NCBI RefSeq assembly: GCF_900102035.1
Contig: NZ_LT629689.1
Location: 5,207,001 to 5,271,000, forward strand
Source: Pseudomonas extremaustralis
GTDB taxonomy: Bacteria > Pseudomonadota > Gammaproteobacteria > Pseudomonadales > Pseudomonadaceae
DNA length: 64,000 nucleotides
Direction of reading: 5' to 3'
Shown: piece after piece, positions 27,670 through 36,474 of the stretch
Numbering within the stretch: the stretch's first letter is position 1
How the letters are laid out: every line of letters starts with the position of its first letter
Notes under the pieces: generated by a model
The model's input: the letters and a program-made list of their open reading frames with translations, nothing else
What the model was told of the DNA's origin: nothing
The model's database searches: none
Made by a program: the position numbers and the translations under genes

Positions 27670-28899
27670 TTAGAAAAGAACGCGGCTACGGATGGTGCCA
27701 TTGATGTGCTGCAGCTTCTCTTGCGCCAGGTCCGAGTACTCGGCGTCTACGTCGATTACCACGTAGCCGACCTTCTCGTTGGTCTGCAGGAACTGACCGG
27801 CGATGTTGATGCCGTTTTCCGCGAAGACCTTGTTGATCTCCATCATCACGCCAGGAATGTTCTGGTGGATGTGCAGCAGACGGTGCTTGCCAGGGTGAGC
27901 CGGCAGCGCCACTTCCGGGAAGTTGACCGACGACACCGAGGTGCCGTTGTCGCTGTACTTGACCAGTTTTTCCGACACTTCCAGACCAATGTTGGCCTGG
28001 GCTTCAGCGGTGGAACCGCCGATGTGCGGGGTCAGGATCACGTTGTCCAGGCCACGCAGCGGGCTTTCGAAGATGTCGTCGTTGGAGCGTGGCTCCACCG
28101 GGAACACGTCGATGGCGGCGCCGATCAGGTGCTTGTCCTTGATCGCGTCGGCCAGGGCGTCCAGCTTGACCACGGTACCGCGCGCAGCGTTGATCAGGAT
28201 GCCGCCTTTCTTGATCGAGCGGATTTCCTTCTCGCCGATCATCCACTGAGTCTCAGCGGTTTCCGGCACGTGCAGGGTGACGATGTCGGACATGCCCAGC
28301 AGCTCGGACAGGCTCGACACTTGCGTGGCGTTGCCCAATGGCAGCTTGGTCAGTGTGTCGTAGAAGAACACCTGCATGCCCAGGCCTTCAGCCAGTACCG
28401 ACAGCTGAGTGCCGATCGAGCCGTAACCGACGATACCCAGCTTCTTGCCGCGGATTTCGAAGGAGTTGGCTGCGCTCTTGATCCAGCCGCCACGGTGGCA
28501 GGAAGCGTTCTTCTCAGGGATACCGCGCAGCAGCAGGATGGCCTCGGCCAGCACCAGCTCCGCGACGGAACGGGTGTTGGAGTACGGTGCGTTGAACACC
28601 GCGATGCCACGCTCGCGCGCTGCGTTGAGGTCGACCTGGTTGGTGCCGATGCAGAAACAACCGACCGCCACGAGCTTCTTGGCGTGATCGAAGATCTCTT
28701 CGGTCAGCTGAGTGCGGGAGCGAATGCCGATGAAGTGCGCGTCGGCGATCTTTTCCTTGAGCTGGGCGTCCGGCAGAGAACTGGTGATGTACTCAATGCT
28801 GGAGTACCCGGCGGCCTTCAGGACTTCGACGGCCGATGGGTGGACACCTTCCAGAAGAAGGAACTTGATCTTGCTCTTATCGAGAGAAGTCTTGCTCAT
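27670..28899 (-). CDS. serA: D-3-phosphoglycerate dehydrogenase
   Basis: This 409-residue enzyme performs the first step of serine synthesis, 3-phosphoglycerate to 3-phosphohydroxypyruvate, with NAD. It has a substrate domain (FIGIRSRTQLTE), Rossmann motif GYGSIGTQ, catalytic TPHIGGST, and a C-terminal ACT domain (NIPGVMMEINKVFAENGINI) for serine feedback. The length equals the E. coli type. It is divergent from the D-2-hydroxyglutarate dehydrogenase gene across about 200 bases. SerA of this type also reduces 2-oxoglutarate to D-2-hydroxyglutarate. Confidence 0.96.
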   Translation of the reverse strand: MSKTSLDKSKIKFLLLEGVHPSAVEVLKAAGYSSIEYITSSLPDAQLKEKIADAHFIGIRSRTQLTEEIFDHAKKLVAVGCFCIGTNQVDLNAARERGIAVFNAPYSNTRSVAELVLAEAILLLRGIPEKNASCHRGGWIKSAANSFEIRGKKLGIVGYGSIGTQLSVLAEGLGMQVFFYDTLTKLPLGNATQVSSLSELLGMSDIVTLHVPETAETQWMIGEKEIRSIKKGGILINAARGTVVKLDALADAIKDKHLIGAAIDVFPVEPRSNDDIFESPLRGLDNVILTPHIGGSTAEAQANIGLEVSEKLVKYSDNGTSVSSVNFPEVALPAHPGKHRLLHIHQNIPGVMMEINKVFAENGINIAGQFLQTNEKVGYVVIDVDAEYSDLAQEKLQHINGTIRSRVLF

Positions 28900-29104
28900 C
28901 TGCGTAAACCTGTATCCCGGAGAAAAATGGCAGGGAATCGGATCGCTTAAGCTGACCCGGACGGCAGGAAAGCCGTCACCGCAGAAACGCCTTTGGGCTC
29001 TATCCTGCGGGGGCGGTATGCTAGCATACGTGCCCCGCTAAACACCTATTCCTGCGACGTGAAGCGTTCTCAGGATGACCATGAATTGTTCGAGAGTTCT
29101 GTCG

Positions 29105-30499
29105 ATGACCCATCCTGCCCTGATTGATGAGCTAAAGACCCTGGTTGAGCCCGGCAAAGTGCTGACCGATGCAGACTCCCTGGAGGCTTACGGCAAGGAT
29201 TGGACCAAGCACTTCGCCCCCGCGCCGACCGCCATCGTCTTCCCCAAGACCATCGAGCAGGTCCAGGCCATCGTGCGCTGGGCCAATGAACACAAGGTGG
29301 CGCTGGTGCCGTCGGGTGGTCGTACCGGCCTGTCGGCCGCCGCCGTGGCGGCCAATGGCGAAGTGGTCGTCTCCTTCGACTATATGAACCAGATCCTCGA
29401 CGTGAACCTCACCGACCGCACCGCCAAGTGCCAGCCGGGTGTGGTCACCAAGCAATTGCAGAACGTCGCCGAAGAGAACGGCCTGTATTACCCGGTGGAT
29501 TTCGCCTCGTCCGGTTCAAGCCAGATTGGCGGCAATATCGGCACCAATGCCGGCGGAATCAAGGTCATTCGCTACGGCATGACCCGTAACTGGGTGGCCG
29601 GCATGAAAGTCGTCACCGGCAAGGGCGACGTGCTGGAGTTGAACCGCGACCTGATCAAGAACGCCACCGGCTACGACATGCGCCAGCTGTTCATCGGCGC
29701 CGAAGGCACCCTGGGCTTTGTGGTCGAAGCCACCATGCGCCTGGACCGGGCGCCGAAAAACCTCACCGCCATGGTGCTCGGCACCACCGATTTCGACTCG
29801 ATCATGCCGGTGCTCCACGCGTTCCAGAGCAAGCTGGACCTGACCGCCTTCGAGTTTTTCTCTGACAAGGCCCTGGCCAAAGTCCTCGGCCGTGGCGATG
29901 TGCCGGCGCCGTTCGAAACCGAGTGCCCGTTCTACGCGCTGCTGGAATTCGAGGCCACCACCGAAGAAGTCGCCAACCACGCCCTGGAAACCTTCGAGCA
30001 CTGCGTCGAGCAGGGCTGGGTACTGGACGGCGTGATGAGCCAGAGCGAAACCCAACTGCACAACCTGTGGAAACTGCGCGAGTACATCTCCGAGACCATT
30101 TCCCACTGGACGCCGTACAAGAACGATATTTCGGTCACCGTGTCGAAAGTGCCGGCGTTCTTGCAGGAAATCGACGCGATCGTCGGCGAACACTACCCTG
30201 ACTTCGAAATCGTCTGGTTCGGCCACATCGGCGACGGCAACCTGCACTTGAACATCCTCAAGCCAGAAAACCTGAGCAAGGATGAGTTCTTCGCCAAGTG
30301 CGCCACCGTGAACAAGTGGGTGTTCGAAACCGTCGAGAAGTACAACGGCTCGATCTCCGCCGAACACGGCGTGGGCATGACCAAACGTGATTACCTGACT
30401 TACAGCCGTTCGCCGGTTGAAATCGAATACATGAAGGCCGTCAAAGCGGTGTTCGACCCGAACGGGATCATGAACCCCGGCAAGATCTTCGCTGTTTAA
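29105..30499 (+). CDS. D-2-hydroxyglutarate dehydrogenase (FAD-linked)
   Basis: This 464-residue FAD-binding oxidase of the PCMH type has the flavin-binding PSGGRTGLSAAAV, SSQIGGNIGTNAGG and the metal-site HIGDGNLHLN near the C-terminus, then SAEHGVGMTKR. It oxidises D-2-hydroxyglutarate to 2-oxoglutarate. In Pseudomonas stutzeri this enzyme has been reported to recycle the D-2-hydroxyglutarate made by SerA and so pull serine synthesis forward; the divergent arrangement here agrees. GAGAG precedes the ATG at 29105, and the length fits. Confidence 0.88.
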   Translation: MTHPALIDELKTLVEPGKVLTDADSLEAYGKDWTKHFAPAPTAIVFPKTIEQVQAIVRWANEHKVALVPSGGRTGLSAAAVAANGEVVVSFDYMNQILDVNLTDRTAKCQPGVVTKQLQNVAEENGLYYPVDFASSGSSQIGGNIGTNAGGIKVIRYGMTRNWVAGMKVVTGKGDVLELNRDLIKNATGYDMRQLFIGAEGTLGFVVEATMRLDRAPKNLTAMVLGTTDFDSIMPVLHAFQSKLDLTAFEFFSDKALAKVLGRGDVPAPFETECPFYALLEFEATTEEVANHALETFEHCVEQGWVLDGVMSQSETQLHNLWKLREYISETISHWTPYKNDISVTVSKVPAFLQEIDAIVGEHYPDFEIVWFGHIGDGNLHLNILKPENLSKDEFFAKCATVNKWVFETVEKYNGSISAEHGVGMTKRDYLTYSRSPVEIEYMKAVKAVFDPNGIMNPGKIFAV

Positions 30500-30521
30500 C
30501 CGCCCCTGAAGGAGTCGTTCC

Positions 30522-31187
30522 ATGAGCTACCAGCACAAGTATGTCGACGGCACCAACATCCACTTTCCAGTGGGGAAAGTGGTGTGTATCGGGCGTAACT
30601 ACGCCGAACATGCCAAGGAACTGGATAACCCGGTGCCGACCGAACCGCTGCTGTTCATCAAGCCGGGCAGTTGTGTCGTACCGCTGGAAGGCGGGTTCAG
30701 TATTCCGACCGAGCGCGGTTCGGTGCACTACGAGGCGGAAATCGCGGTTCTGATCGGCAAGCCGCTGTCGGCCAAGCCCAGCCGTGAAGAAGTGCTGGAC
30801 GCCATCTCCGGCTTCGCCCCGGCCCTGGACCTGACCCTGCGCGACAAGCAGGCCGAGCTCAAGGCCAAGGGCTTGCCGTGGGAAATCGCCAAGTCCTTCG
30901 ACGGCGCGGCGGTGATCGCTCCGTTCGTGGTCGGCAGCACTTTCCCGGACCTGACCGATATCGGCATCCGCCTGACCATCAATGGCGAAGTGCGCCAGGA
31001 TGGCAACAGCGCGGTCATGCTCAATCCGATCGTCCCGATGATCCAGTACATGGCTGGCTGTTTCTCGCTGCAGGCGGGCGACGTGATCCTCACCGGCACC
31101 CCGGCCGGTGTCGGCCCGCTGAATGTGGGTGATGAGCTGGTGCTGGAACTGACCGGCGTGAACCGCTTCGAAACCAGCGTTCGCTGA
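30522..31187 (+). CDS. Fumarylacetoacetate-hydrolase-family protein (FAHD1/YcgM-like)
   Basis: This 221-residue single-domain FAH protein has VVCIGRNYAEHAKEL and the metal ligands in the pattern HYEAEIAVLIG (E-x-E) and ALDLTLRD, with the closing GDVILTGTPAGVGPL. Relatives hydrolyse acylpyruvates or decarboxylate oxaloacetate. It follows the dehydrogenase gene by 22 bases with AAGGAG before its ATG, so the two are likely co-transcribed. Confidence 0.85.
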   Translation: MSYQHKYVDGTNIHFPVGKVVCIGRNYAEHAKELDNPVPTEPLLFIKPGSCVVPLEGGFSIPTERGSVHYEAEIAVLIGKPLSAKPSREEVLDAISGFAPALDLTLRDKQAELKAKGLPWEIAKSFDGAAVIAPFVVGSTFPDLTDIGIRLTINGEVRQDGNSAVMLNPIVPMIQYMAGCFSLQAGDVILTGTPAGVGPLNVGDELVLELTGVNRFETSVR

Positions 31188-31201
31188 GTTACCGGCCAAA
31201 A

Positions 31202-31226
31202 GTGGAAGGGGGCAAGCCCCTTCCAT
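31202..31226 (+). terminator. Hairpin after the FAH-family gene (type A-related)
   Basis: GTGGAAGGGGG and CCCCTTCCA arms form a strong stem 14 bases after the stop codon. It resembles a decayed type A repeat and may act as a transcription end. There is no clear T run. Confidence 0.5.
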
Positions 31227-31345
31227 ATTGGATCTATGGCTTTTGCATTTTTTTCACACTGCATCCGGATAATTTCCTGCCTCCGGCACGCGGGCCCGTT
31301 GATCCTGTGCTATCCCTTGAAGCTGACTTTCTGGAAAAGCACCCT

Positions 31346-32284
31346 ATGGCCCTGCCTTTGCCCGCGGCACCCTCCAAACCCCGTTCTCGCTTTGCCCTGC
31401 GCTGGTACTCCTGGCTGTTTCTGGCGGTCGCGATCGGGTATGGCGTTTCCTGGGCCATGCACTGGGACGATCGTGGTGTGTTGTGGGTACTGGAACGCTT
31501 TGAAACGCCGGCCGGACGCCAGGAAAGCGTATGGTTGCCGGACTACCGTGCGGTCATCGATGGCAAGCTGTTGCCGGGCATGGAGAAAGACGAAGCTTCG
31601 GACATTTCCTACAATCCCCAGACCAAAACCCTGTTTTCCGTCATGGGCAAAAATCCCTTCCTCGTCGAGCTGACCCTGCACGGCGATGTGCTGCGCAAGA
31701 TGCCGCTCAACGGCTGGAGCAACCCCGAAGGCGTGGCCGTCATGGAAAACGGCCTGATGGCAGTGGTCGACGAGCGTGACCACAGCCTGACCATCGTCAA
31801 GGTCGACCCCAGCACCCAGCAACTGAACAAGGCCGATTTCCCGAGCTACGACCTGGGCCCGTCCAAGGACCAGAACAAAGCGTTCGAGGGTATTACCTGG
31901 GACAAACGCAATCAGCAGTTTTTGCTGGGCGAAGAGCGCCCGCCGGCGTTGTTCGCCTGGAAAAGCGATGGCAGCCAGACCCTGACCGGCGACAAGCAAA
32001 AACTGCCCAGTAAGAAACTGGACATGCGCAACCTCTCGGCCCTGGCCATCGACCCGCGCACCGGGCACTTGCTGGTGCTGTCGGCCGACTCCCACCTGTT
32101 GCTGGAGCTGAATGAAAAAGGCGAACAGGTCAGCTTCATGACCTTGCTCGGCGGCTTCAACGGGCTCAAAAACACCATTCCGCGGGCGGAAGGGGTGACC
32201 ATGGACGAGGAGGGCACGCTGTACATGGTCAGTGAGCCGAACCTGTTCTACGCGTTCAAGAAATCCGCTCAGGCGCCCCTGTAG
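31346..32284 (+). CDS. SdiA-regulated-family protein with membrane anchor
   Basis: This 312-residue protein has one N-terminal membrane segment (WYSWLFLAVAIGYGVSWAM), then a beta-propeller-like domain with repeating blade motifs (DISYNPQTKTLFSVMG, GVAVMENGLMAVVDERD, LSALAIDPRTGHLLVLS, VTMDEEGTLYMVSEPN). This is the YjiK/SdiA-regulated family. The domain would face the periplasm. Its substrate is unknown. ATG at 31346 places the anchor at the true N-terminus. Confidence 0.78.
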   Translation: MALPLPAAPSKPRSRFALRWYSWLFLAVAIGYGVSWAMHWDDRGVLWVLERFETPAGRQESVWLPDYRAVIDGKLLPGMEKDEASDISYNPQTKTLFSVMGKNPFLVELTLHGDVLRKMPLNGWSNPEGVAVMENGLMAVVDERDHSLTIVKVDPSTQQLNKADFPSYDLGPSKDQNKAFEGITWDKRNQQFLLGEERPPALFAWKSDGSQTLTGDKQKLPSKKLDMRNLSALAIDPRTGHLLVLSADSHLLLELNEKGEQVSFMTLLGGFNGLKNTIPRAEGVTMDEEGTLYMVSEPNLFYAFKKSAQAPL

Positions 32285-32321
32285 AAGCCGGCAAGCCGGC
32301 TTCCTACCAGGAAGCCATGCG

Positions 32322-32993
32322 TCAGGCCTTGAGGGTTTTCACGCCTTCCGGGGTGCCCAGCAGCAGCACATCGGCCGGACGCGCGGCGAACAGGCCGTTG
32401 GTGACCACGCCGACGATAGCGTTGATCCGGGTCTCAAGCTCCACCGGGTTGGTGATCTGCATGTTGTACACGTCGAGGATGATGTTGCCGTTGTCGGTCA
32501 ACACGCCTTCGCGGTACACCGGGTCGCCGCCCAGCTTCACCAGCTCGCGGGCCACATGGCTGCGGGCCATCGGGATCACTTCCACCGGCAGCGGGAAGGC
32601 GCCGAGTACCGGTACCAACTTGCTGGCGTCGGCGATGCAGATAAAGGTCTTGGCCACGGCTGCGACGATCTTCTCGCGGGTCAGGGCTGCGCCGCCGCCT
32701 TTGATCAGGTGCAGGTGTTCGTCGCTTTCATCGGCGCCGTCGACGTAGAACTCCAAGTCGCTCACGGTATTGAGCTCGTACACCGGAATGCCATGGCCCT
32801 TGAGGCGCGCGGCGGTGGCTTCGGAGCTGGCCACGGCGCCGTCGAACGCGCCCTTGTGCTTGGCCAGTGCATCGATGAAGCAGTTGGCGGTGGAGCCGGT
32901 GCCGACGCCGACGATGCTTTTGTCGTCGAGTTTGGGAAGGATTAAATCGACGGCGGCCTGGGCCACTGCCTGTTTGAGTTGATCCTGGGTCAT
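32322..32993 (-). CDS. rpiA: Ribose-5-phosphate isomerase A
   Basis: This 223-residue enzyme interconverts ribose 5-phosphate and ribulose 5-phosphate. It has the conserved [13 protein letters not shown] and [14 protein letters not shown] motifs holding the catalytic Asp, Glu and Lys residues. It is divergent from ilvA across about 130 bases, as in P. aeruginosa. Confidence 0.97.
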   Translation of the reverse strand: MTQDQLKQAVAQAAVDLILPKLDDKSIVGVGTGSTANCFIDALAKHKGAFDGAVASSEATAARLKGHGIPVYELNTVSDLEFYVDGADESDEHLHLIKGGGAALTREKIVAAVAKTFICIADASKLVPVLGAFPLPVEVIPMARSHVARELVKLGGDPVYREGVLTDNGNIILDVYNMQITNPVELETRINAIVGVVTNGLFAARPADVLLLGTPEGVKTLKA

Positions 32994-33126
32994 GCGGGCT
33001 CCGGAGCGGGCGGGGAGTAAAGAGGGCGCGAGTATACCCCAACAAACCTTGGGATTCGTGTGGTCTCCCGGCCAAACGCTGGGTTAGACTCGTTGCCCCT
33101 GTCAACCCGCCCAGTGATCTCCGCCG

Positions 33127-34641
33127 ATGCTTGAACAGTACGTCAAAAAGATTCTCACCTCGCGCGTTTACGACGTTGCGGTAGAAACCCCGCTGCAGAC
33201 CGCCCGCCAGCTCTCCGAGCGGCTGGGCAACACGGTCTTGCTCAAGCGTGAAGACTTGCAGCCGGTGTTCTCGTTCAAGATTCGCGGCGCCTACAACAAG
33301 CTGACCCAATTGACGGCTGAAGAGCGCGCGCGCGGCGTCGTCACGGCCTCGGCAGGCAACCACGCCCAGGGCCTGGCTTTGGCGGCCAAGGTGCTGGGGG
33401 TCAAGGCTACTATCGTGATGCCCAAGACCACGCCGGAGATCAAGGTCGAAGGTGTGCGTTCCCGTGGCGGCAAAGTCGTGCTGCATGGCGATTCCTTTCC
33501 GGAAGCCCTGGCCTACTCGCTGAAGCTGGTCGACGAAAAAGGCTACGTCTACATCCACCCCTACGATGACCCCCATACCATTGCCGGGCAGGGCACCGTG
33601 GCGATGGAGATCCTGCGCCAGCATCAGGGGCCGTTGGACGCGATTTTCGTGCCGGTGGGCGGCGGCGGGTTGATCGCCGGTATCGCGGCGTATGTGAAAT
33701 ACCTGCGCCCGGAGATCAAGATCATCGGCGTCGAACCAGACGACTCCAATTGCCTGCAGGCCGCCATGGCCGCCGGCGAGCGTGTGGTGCTGCCGACCGT
33801 GGGCATCTTTGCCGATGGTGTGGCGGTGGCGCAGATCGGCCAGTACACCTTCGACATCTGCAAGGACTATGTGGATGAAGTGATCACCGTCAGCACCGAT
33901 GAAATCTGCGCGGCGATCAAGGATATCTACGACGATACCCGCTCCATCACCGAGCCTGCGGGCGCCTTGGGTGTGGCAGGCATCAAGAAATACGTCGAGA
34001 CCCGCAACGTCACCGGGCAGACCCTGGTGGCCATCGACTCCGGTGCCAACGTCAACTTCGACCGCCTGCGCCATGTGGCCGAGCGCGCCGAGCTGGGCGA
34101 AGGGCGCGAAGCCATCATCGCCGTGACCATCCCCGAGAAACCGGGCAGCTTCAAGGCGTTCTGCGAGGCCGTGGGCAAGCGTCAGATCACCGAATTCAAC
34201 TACCGCTATCACACCGGCCGCGAGGCGCACATCTTCGTCGGCGTACAGACCCACCCGGAAAACGACCCGCGCAGTGCATTGATCGCCAGCTTGACCGGCA
34301 AGGGCTTCCCGGTGCTGGACCTGACCGAGAACGAACTGGCCAAGTTGCACATCCGGCATATGGTCGGCGGGCATGCGGCCAAAGTCAGTGATGAAGTGGT
34401 GTTTCGCTTCGAGTTCCCGGAGCGGCCAGGGGCTTTGTTCAACTTTCTCAACAAATTGGGCGGGCGCTGGAACATCTCGATGTTCCACTATCGCAACCAC
34501 GGCGCAGCCGATGGCCGAGTGGTCGCTGGCCTGCAAGTCCCGGCGGACGAGCGCCATCTGGTATCGGCAGCCCTGGAGGCCATCGGCTATCCGTACTGGG
34601 ACGAAAGTGATAACCCGGCTTACAAACTGTTCCTCGGTTGA
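33127..34641 (+). CDS. ilvA: Threonine ammonia-lyase, biosynthetic
   Basis: This 504-residue PLP enzyme turns threonine into 2-oxobutyrate for isoleucine synthesis. The PLP lysine is in FSFKIRGAYNK, with SAGNHAQG and the glycine loop PVGGGGLIAG. Two C-terminal ACT-like regions (from about residue 325 and 425) provide isoleucine control. The length matches E. coli IlvA (514). Confidence 0.96.
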   Translation: MLEQYVKKILTSRVYDVAVETPLQTARQLSERLGNTVLLKREDLQPVFSFKIRGAYNKLTQLTAEERARGVVTASAGNHAQGLALAAKVLGVKATIVMPKTTPEIKVEGVRSRGGKVVLHGDSFPEALAYSLKLVDEKGYVYIHPYDDPHTIAGQGTVAMEILRQHQGPLDAIFVPVGGGGLIAGIAAYVKYLRPEIKIIGVEPDDSNCLQAAMAAGERVVLPTVGIFADGVAVAQIGQYTFDICKDYVDEVITVSTDEICAAIKDIYDDTRSITEPAGALGVAGIKKYVETRNVTGQTLVAIDSGANVNFDRLRHVAERAELGEGREAIIAVTIPEKPGSFKAFCEAVGKRQITEFNYRYHTGREAHIFVGVQTHPENDPRSALIASLTGKGFPVLDLTENELAKLHIRHMVGGHAAKVSDEVVFRFEFPERPGALFNFLNKLGGRWNISMFHYRNHGAADGRVVAGLQVPADERHLVSAALEAIGYPYWDESDNPAYKLFLG

Positions 34642-34682
34642 GCGACTACGCTGATTGGGGCGGCCTTTAAGGAAGACGACAC

Positions 34683-35096
34683 ATGGAAACCCTGACCACC
34701 CTCAAAGTTATCCACATGGCGGCCACGGTGTTGCTGCTGCTCAGCGGCCTCGGTCTGGCGTTGCTGGCCTGGCGCAAACGTAGCGCCGGTCCGGCGGTGA
34801 TCGTGCAGCGCCCGTGGGCATTCGTCTGGTTGCTGATGGGGATTTGCGTGGTGAGCATGCCGTTTACCGGCTGGTGGCTGGTGCATTTGACGGGCTGGCC
34901 GCTGGGGCAAGCCTGGATCCTGGGTTCCAGCCTGCTCTACACCGTGGCGGCGTTGGCGTGGTTCTGGCTGGTGGCGCGGCTCAATCGCTTGCGCAAAGGC
35001 GAGGGCGGTAGCCTGAATTTCACCCTGGTGCTGGCGGTGGTCAGCCTGGTGGGGTTCGTGGCGATTGCCGGGCTCATGGGCGCCAAGCCGGTTTAA
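34683..35096 (+). CDS. DUF2269-type integral membrane protein
   Basis: This 137-residue protein has four hydrophobic segments (about residues 5-27, 43-66, 74-97, 113-133). It opens with TLKVIHMAATVLLLLSG, where the buried histidine is conserved in DUF2269. Function is unknown. AAGGAAG lies before the ATG. Confidence 0.75.
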   Translation: METLTTLKVIHMAATVLLLLSGLGLALLAWRKRSAGPAVIVQRPWAFVWLLMGICVVSMPFTGWWLVHLTGWPLGQAWILGSSLLYTVAALAWFWLVARLNRLRKGEGGSLNFTLVLAVVSLVGFVAIAGLMGAKPV

Positions 35097-35116
35097 GGCT
35101 TGGGATCGAGTTGTCC

Positions 35117-35168
35117 GCATCGGGAGCAAGCCCCCTCCCACAAAGGTGGCGGACTTGCTCCCGATAGG
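35117..35168. repeat. Type A repeat pair, collapsed
   Basis: ATCGGGAGCAAGCCCCCTCCC is followed almost directly by GACTTGCTCCCGATAG, an inverted partner that lost its outer part. It lies between convergent genes and could end transcription of both. Confidence 0.75.
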
Positions 35169-35172
35169 GCCA

Positions 35173-35829
35173 TCAACTGCGCAGCGTAATCACCGGCCAG
35201 CCGCGTTTTTCGGCTTCGGCCCGCAGATTCGGGTCCGGGTCTACCGCGATCGGATGCGTCACCTGCTCCAGCAGCGGCAAATCATTCATCGAGTCGCTAT
35301 AGAAATAGCTGCCTTCCAGGCTGTGCCCGGTTTCTTCCAACCAACGATTCAGGCGCGTCACCTTGCCCTCGCGAAAGCACGGCACATCGGTGCTGCGCCC
35401 GGTGTAGCGGCCGTCTTCCATCTCGCATTCGGTGGCGATCAGCGCGTCCACACCCAGGCGTGCGGCAATCGGCGCGGTGACGAACCGGTTGGTGGCGGTG
35501 ATGATGACCAGCTTGTCACCCGCGTCGCGGTGCTTGCCCAGCAGTTCAAATGCCAGCGGCAGCATGATCGGCTCGATGCAGTCGCGCATATAGTCGTTGT
35601 GCCACTCCTCCAACTGGGCCATCTCGGTGCGGCCGAGGATTTCCAGGCAGAAGTTCAGGTACGCGGCGTTGTCCAACTGACCGGCCAGGTAGTCCTGATA
35701 GAACTCATCGTTGCGGGCCTTGTAGGCCACCGGGTCGAGAATCCCGCGTTCGCAGAGGTAATCGCCCCAGGCGTGATCGCTGTCACCCCCCAAAAGCGTG
35801 TTGTCCAAGTCGAATAAAGCCAGGCGCAT
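35173..35829 (-). CDS. HAD-IB phosphatase, probable histidinol-phosphate phosphatase
   Basis: This 218-residue SerB-like HAD hydrolase has motif [10 protein letters not shown] (D7, D9), motif II TATN, and motif III/IV with K in GKVTRL and [11 protein letters not shown]. In P. aeruginosa the orthologue next to rppH and ptsP has been reported to be the histidinol-phosphate phosphatase of histidine synthesis; the same neighbourhood here supports that role. Substrate specificity itself cannot be read from the sequence. Confidence 0.78.
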   Translation of the reverse strand: MRLALFDLDNTLLGGDSDHAWGDYLCERGILDPVAYKARNDEFYQDYLAGQLDNAAYLNFCLEILGRTEMAQLEEWHNDYMRDCIEPIMLPLAFELLGKHRDAGDKLVIITATNRFVTAPIAARLGVDALIATECEMEDGRYTGRSTDVPCFREGKVTRLNRWLEETGHSLEGSYFYSDSMNDLPLLEQVTHPIAVDPDPNLRAEAEKRGWPVITLRS

Positions 35830-35972
35830 CGCAGTTACTCGCTGAAAAGTCTGTAAAAAGGCGTCCAGAATACGGTCTTTTCACAAGAGTGCACATAAGG
35901 TAAGAAGCCTCGTTGCCGCTGGAACAACCTTTGTGGAACAATGCGGCGACATGCGTTTGCGAGGTTGTTGCC

Positions 35973-36452
35973 GTGATCGACCCCGATGGTTTCCGTCCTA
36001 ATGTCGGGATTATTCTTACGAATGATGCCGGACAGGTGCTATGGGCTCGCCGAATCAACCAAGATGCCTGGCAGTTTCCTCAGGGCGGAATCAACCCCGA
36101 TGAAACCCCTGAAGACGCCCTGTACCGTGAGTTGAATGAAGAAGTTGGCCTTGAGCGCGAAGATGTGCAAATTCTGGCCTGTACCCGGGGCTGGTTGCGC
36201 TATCGTTTGCCGCAACGCTTGGTGCGTACCCACAGCCAACCGCTGTGCATCGGCCAGAAGCAGAAATGGTTTCTCCTGCGCCTGATCTCCAACGAGCAGC
36301 GGGTGCGGATGGATTTGACCGGTAAACCGGAGTTCGATGGCTGGCGTTGGGTCAGTTATTGGTACCCGTTGGGCCAGGTGGTGACATTCAAGCGCGAGGT
36401 TTATCGTCGCGCTCTCAAAGAGCTTGCCCCGCGCCTTTTAGCGCGCGACTGA
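35973..36452 (+). CDS. rppH: RNA pyrophosphohydrolase
   Basis: This 159-residue Nudix hydrolase removes pyrophosphate from mRNA 5' ends and so starts decay. The Nudix box is [20 protein letters not shown] followed by VGL. The start is GTG at 35973 with GAGG upstream, giving [15 protein letters not shown], the normal RppH N-terminus; an ATG at 35913 would add 20 atypical residues. It is followed 22 bases later by ptsP, as in other pseudomonads. Confidence 0.95.
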   Translation: MIDPDGFRPNVGIILTNDAGQVLWARRINQDAWQFPQGGINPDETPEDALYRELNEEVGLEREDVQILACTRGWLRYRLPQRLVRTHSQPLCIGQKQKWFLLRLISNEQRVRMDLTGKPEFDGWRWVSYWYPLGQVVTFKREVYRRALKELAPRLLARD

Positions 36453-36474
36453 CGACGGAGTTCGACCCCGAGCC

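Noticed and set aside
32728..34557. A 609-codon minus-strand frame over ilvA and part of rpiA
   Set aside because: Antisense to complete ilvA with all PLP motifs, and overlapping the real rpiA in another frame.
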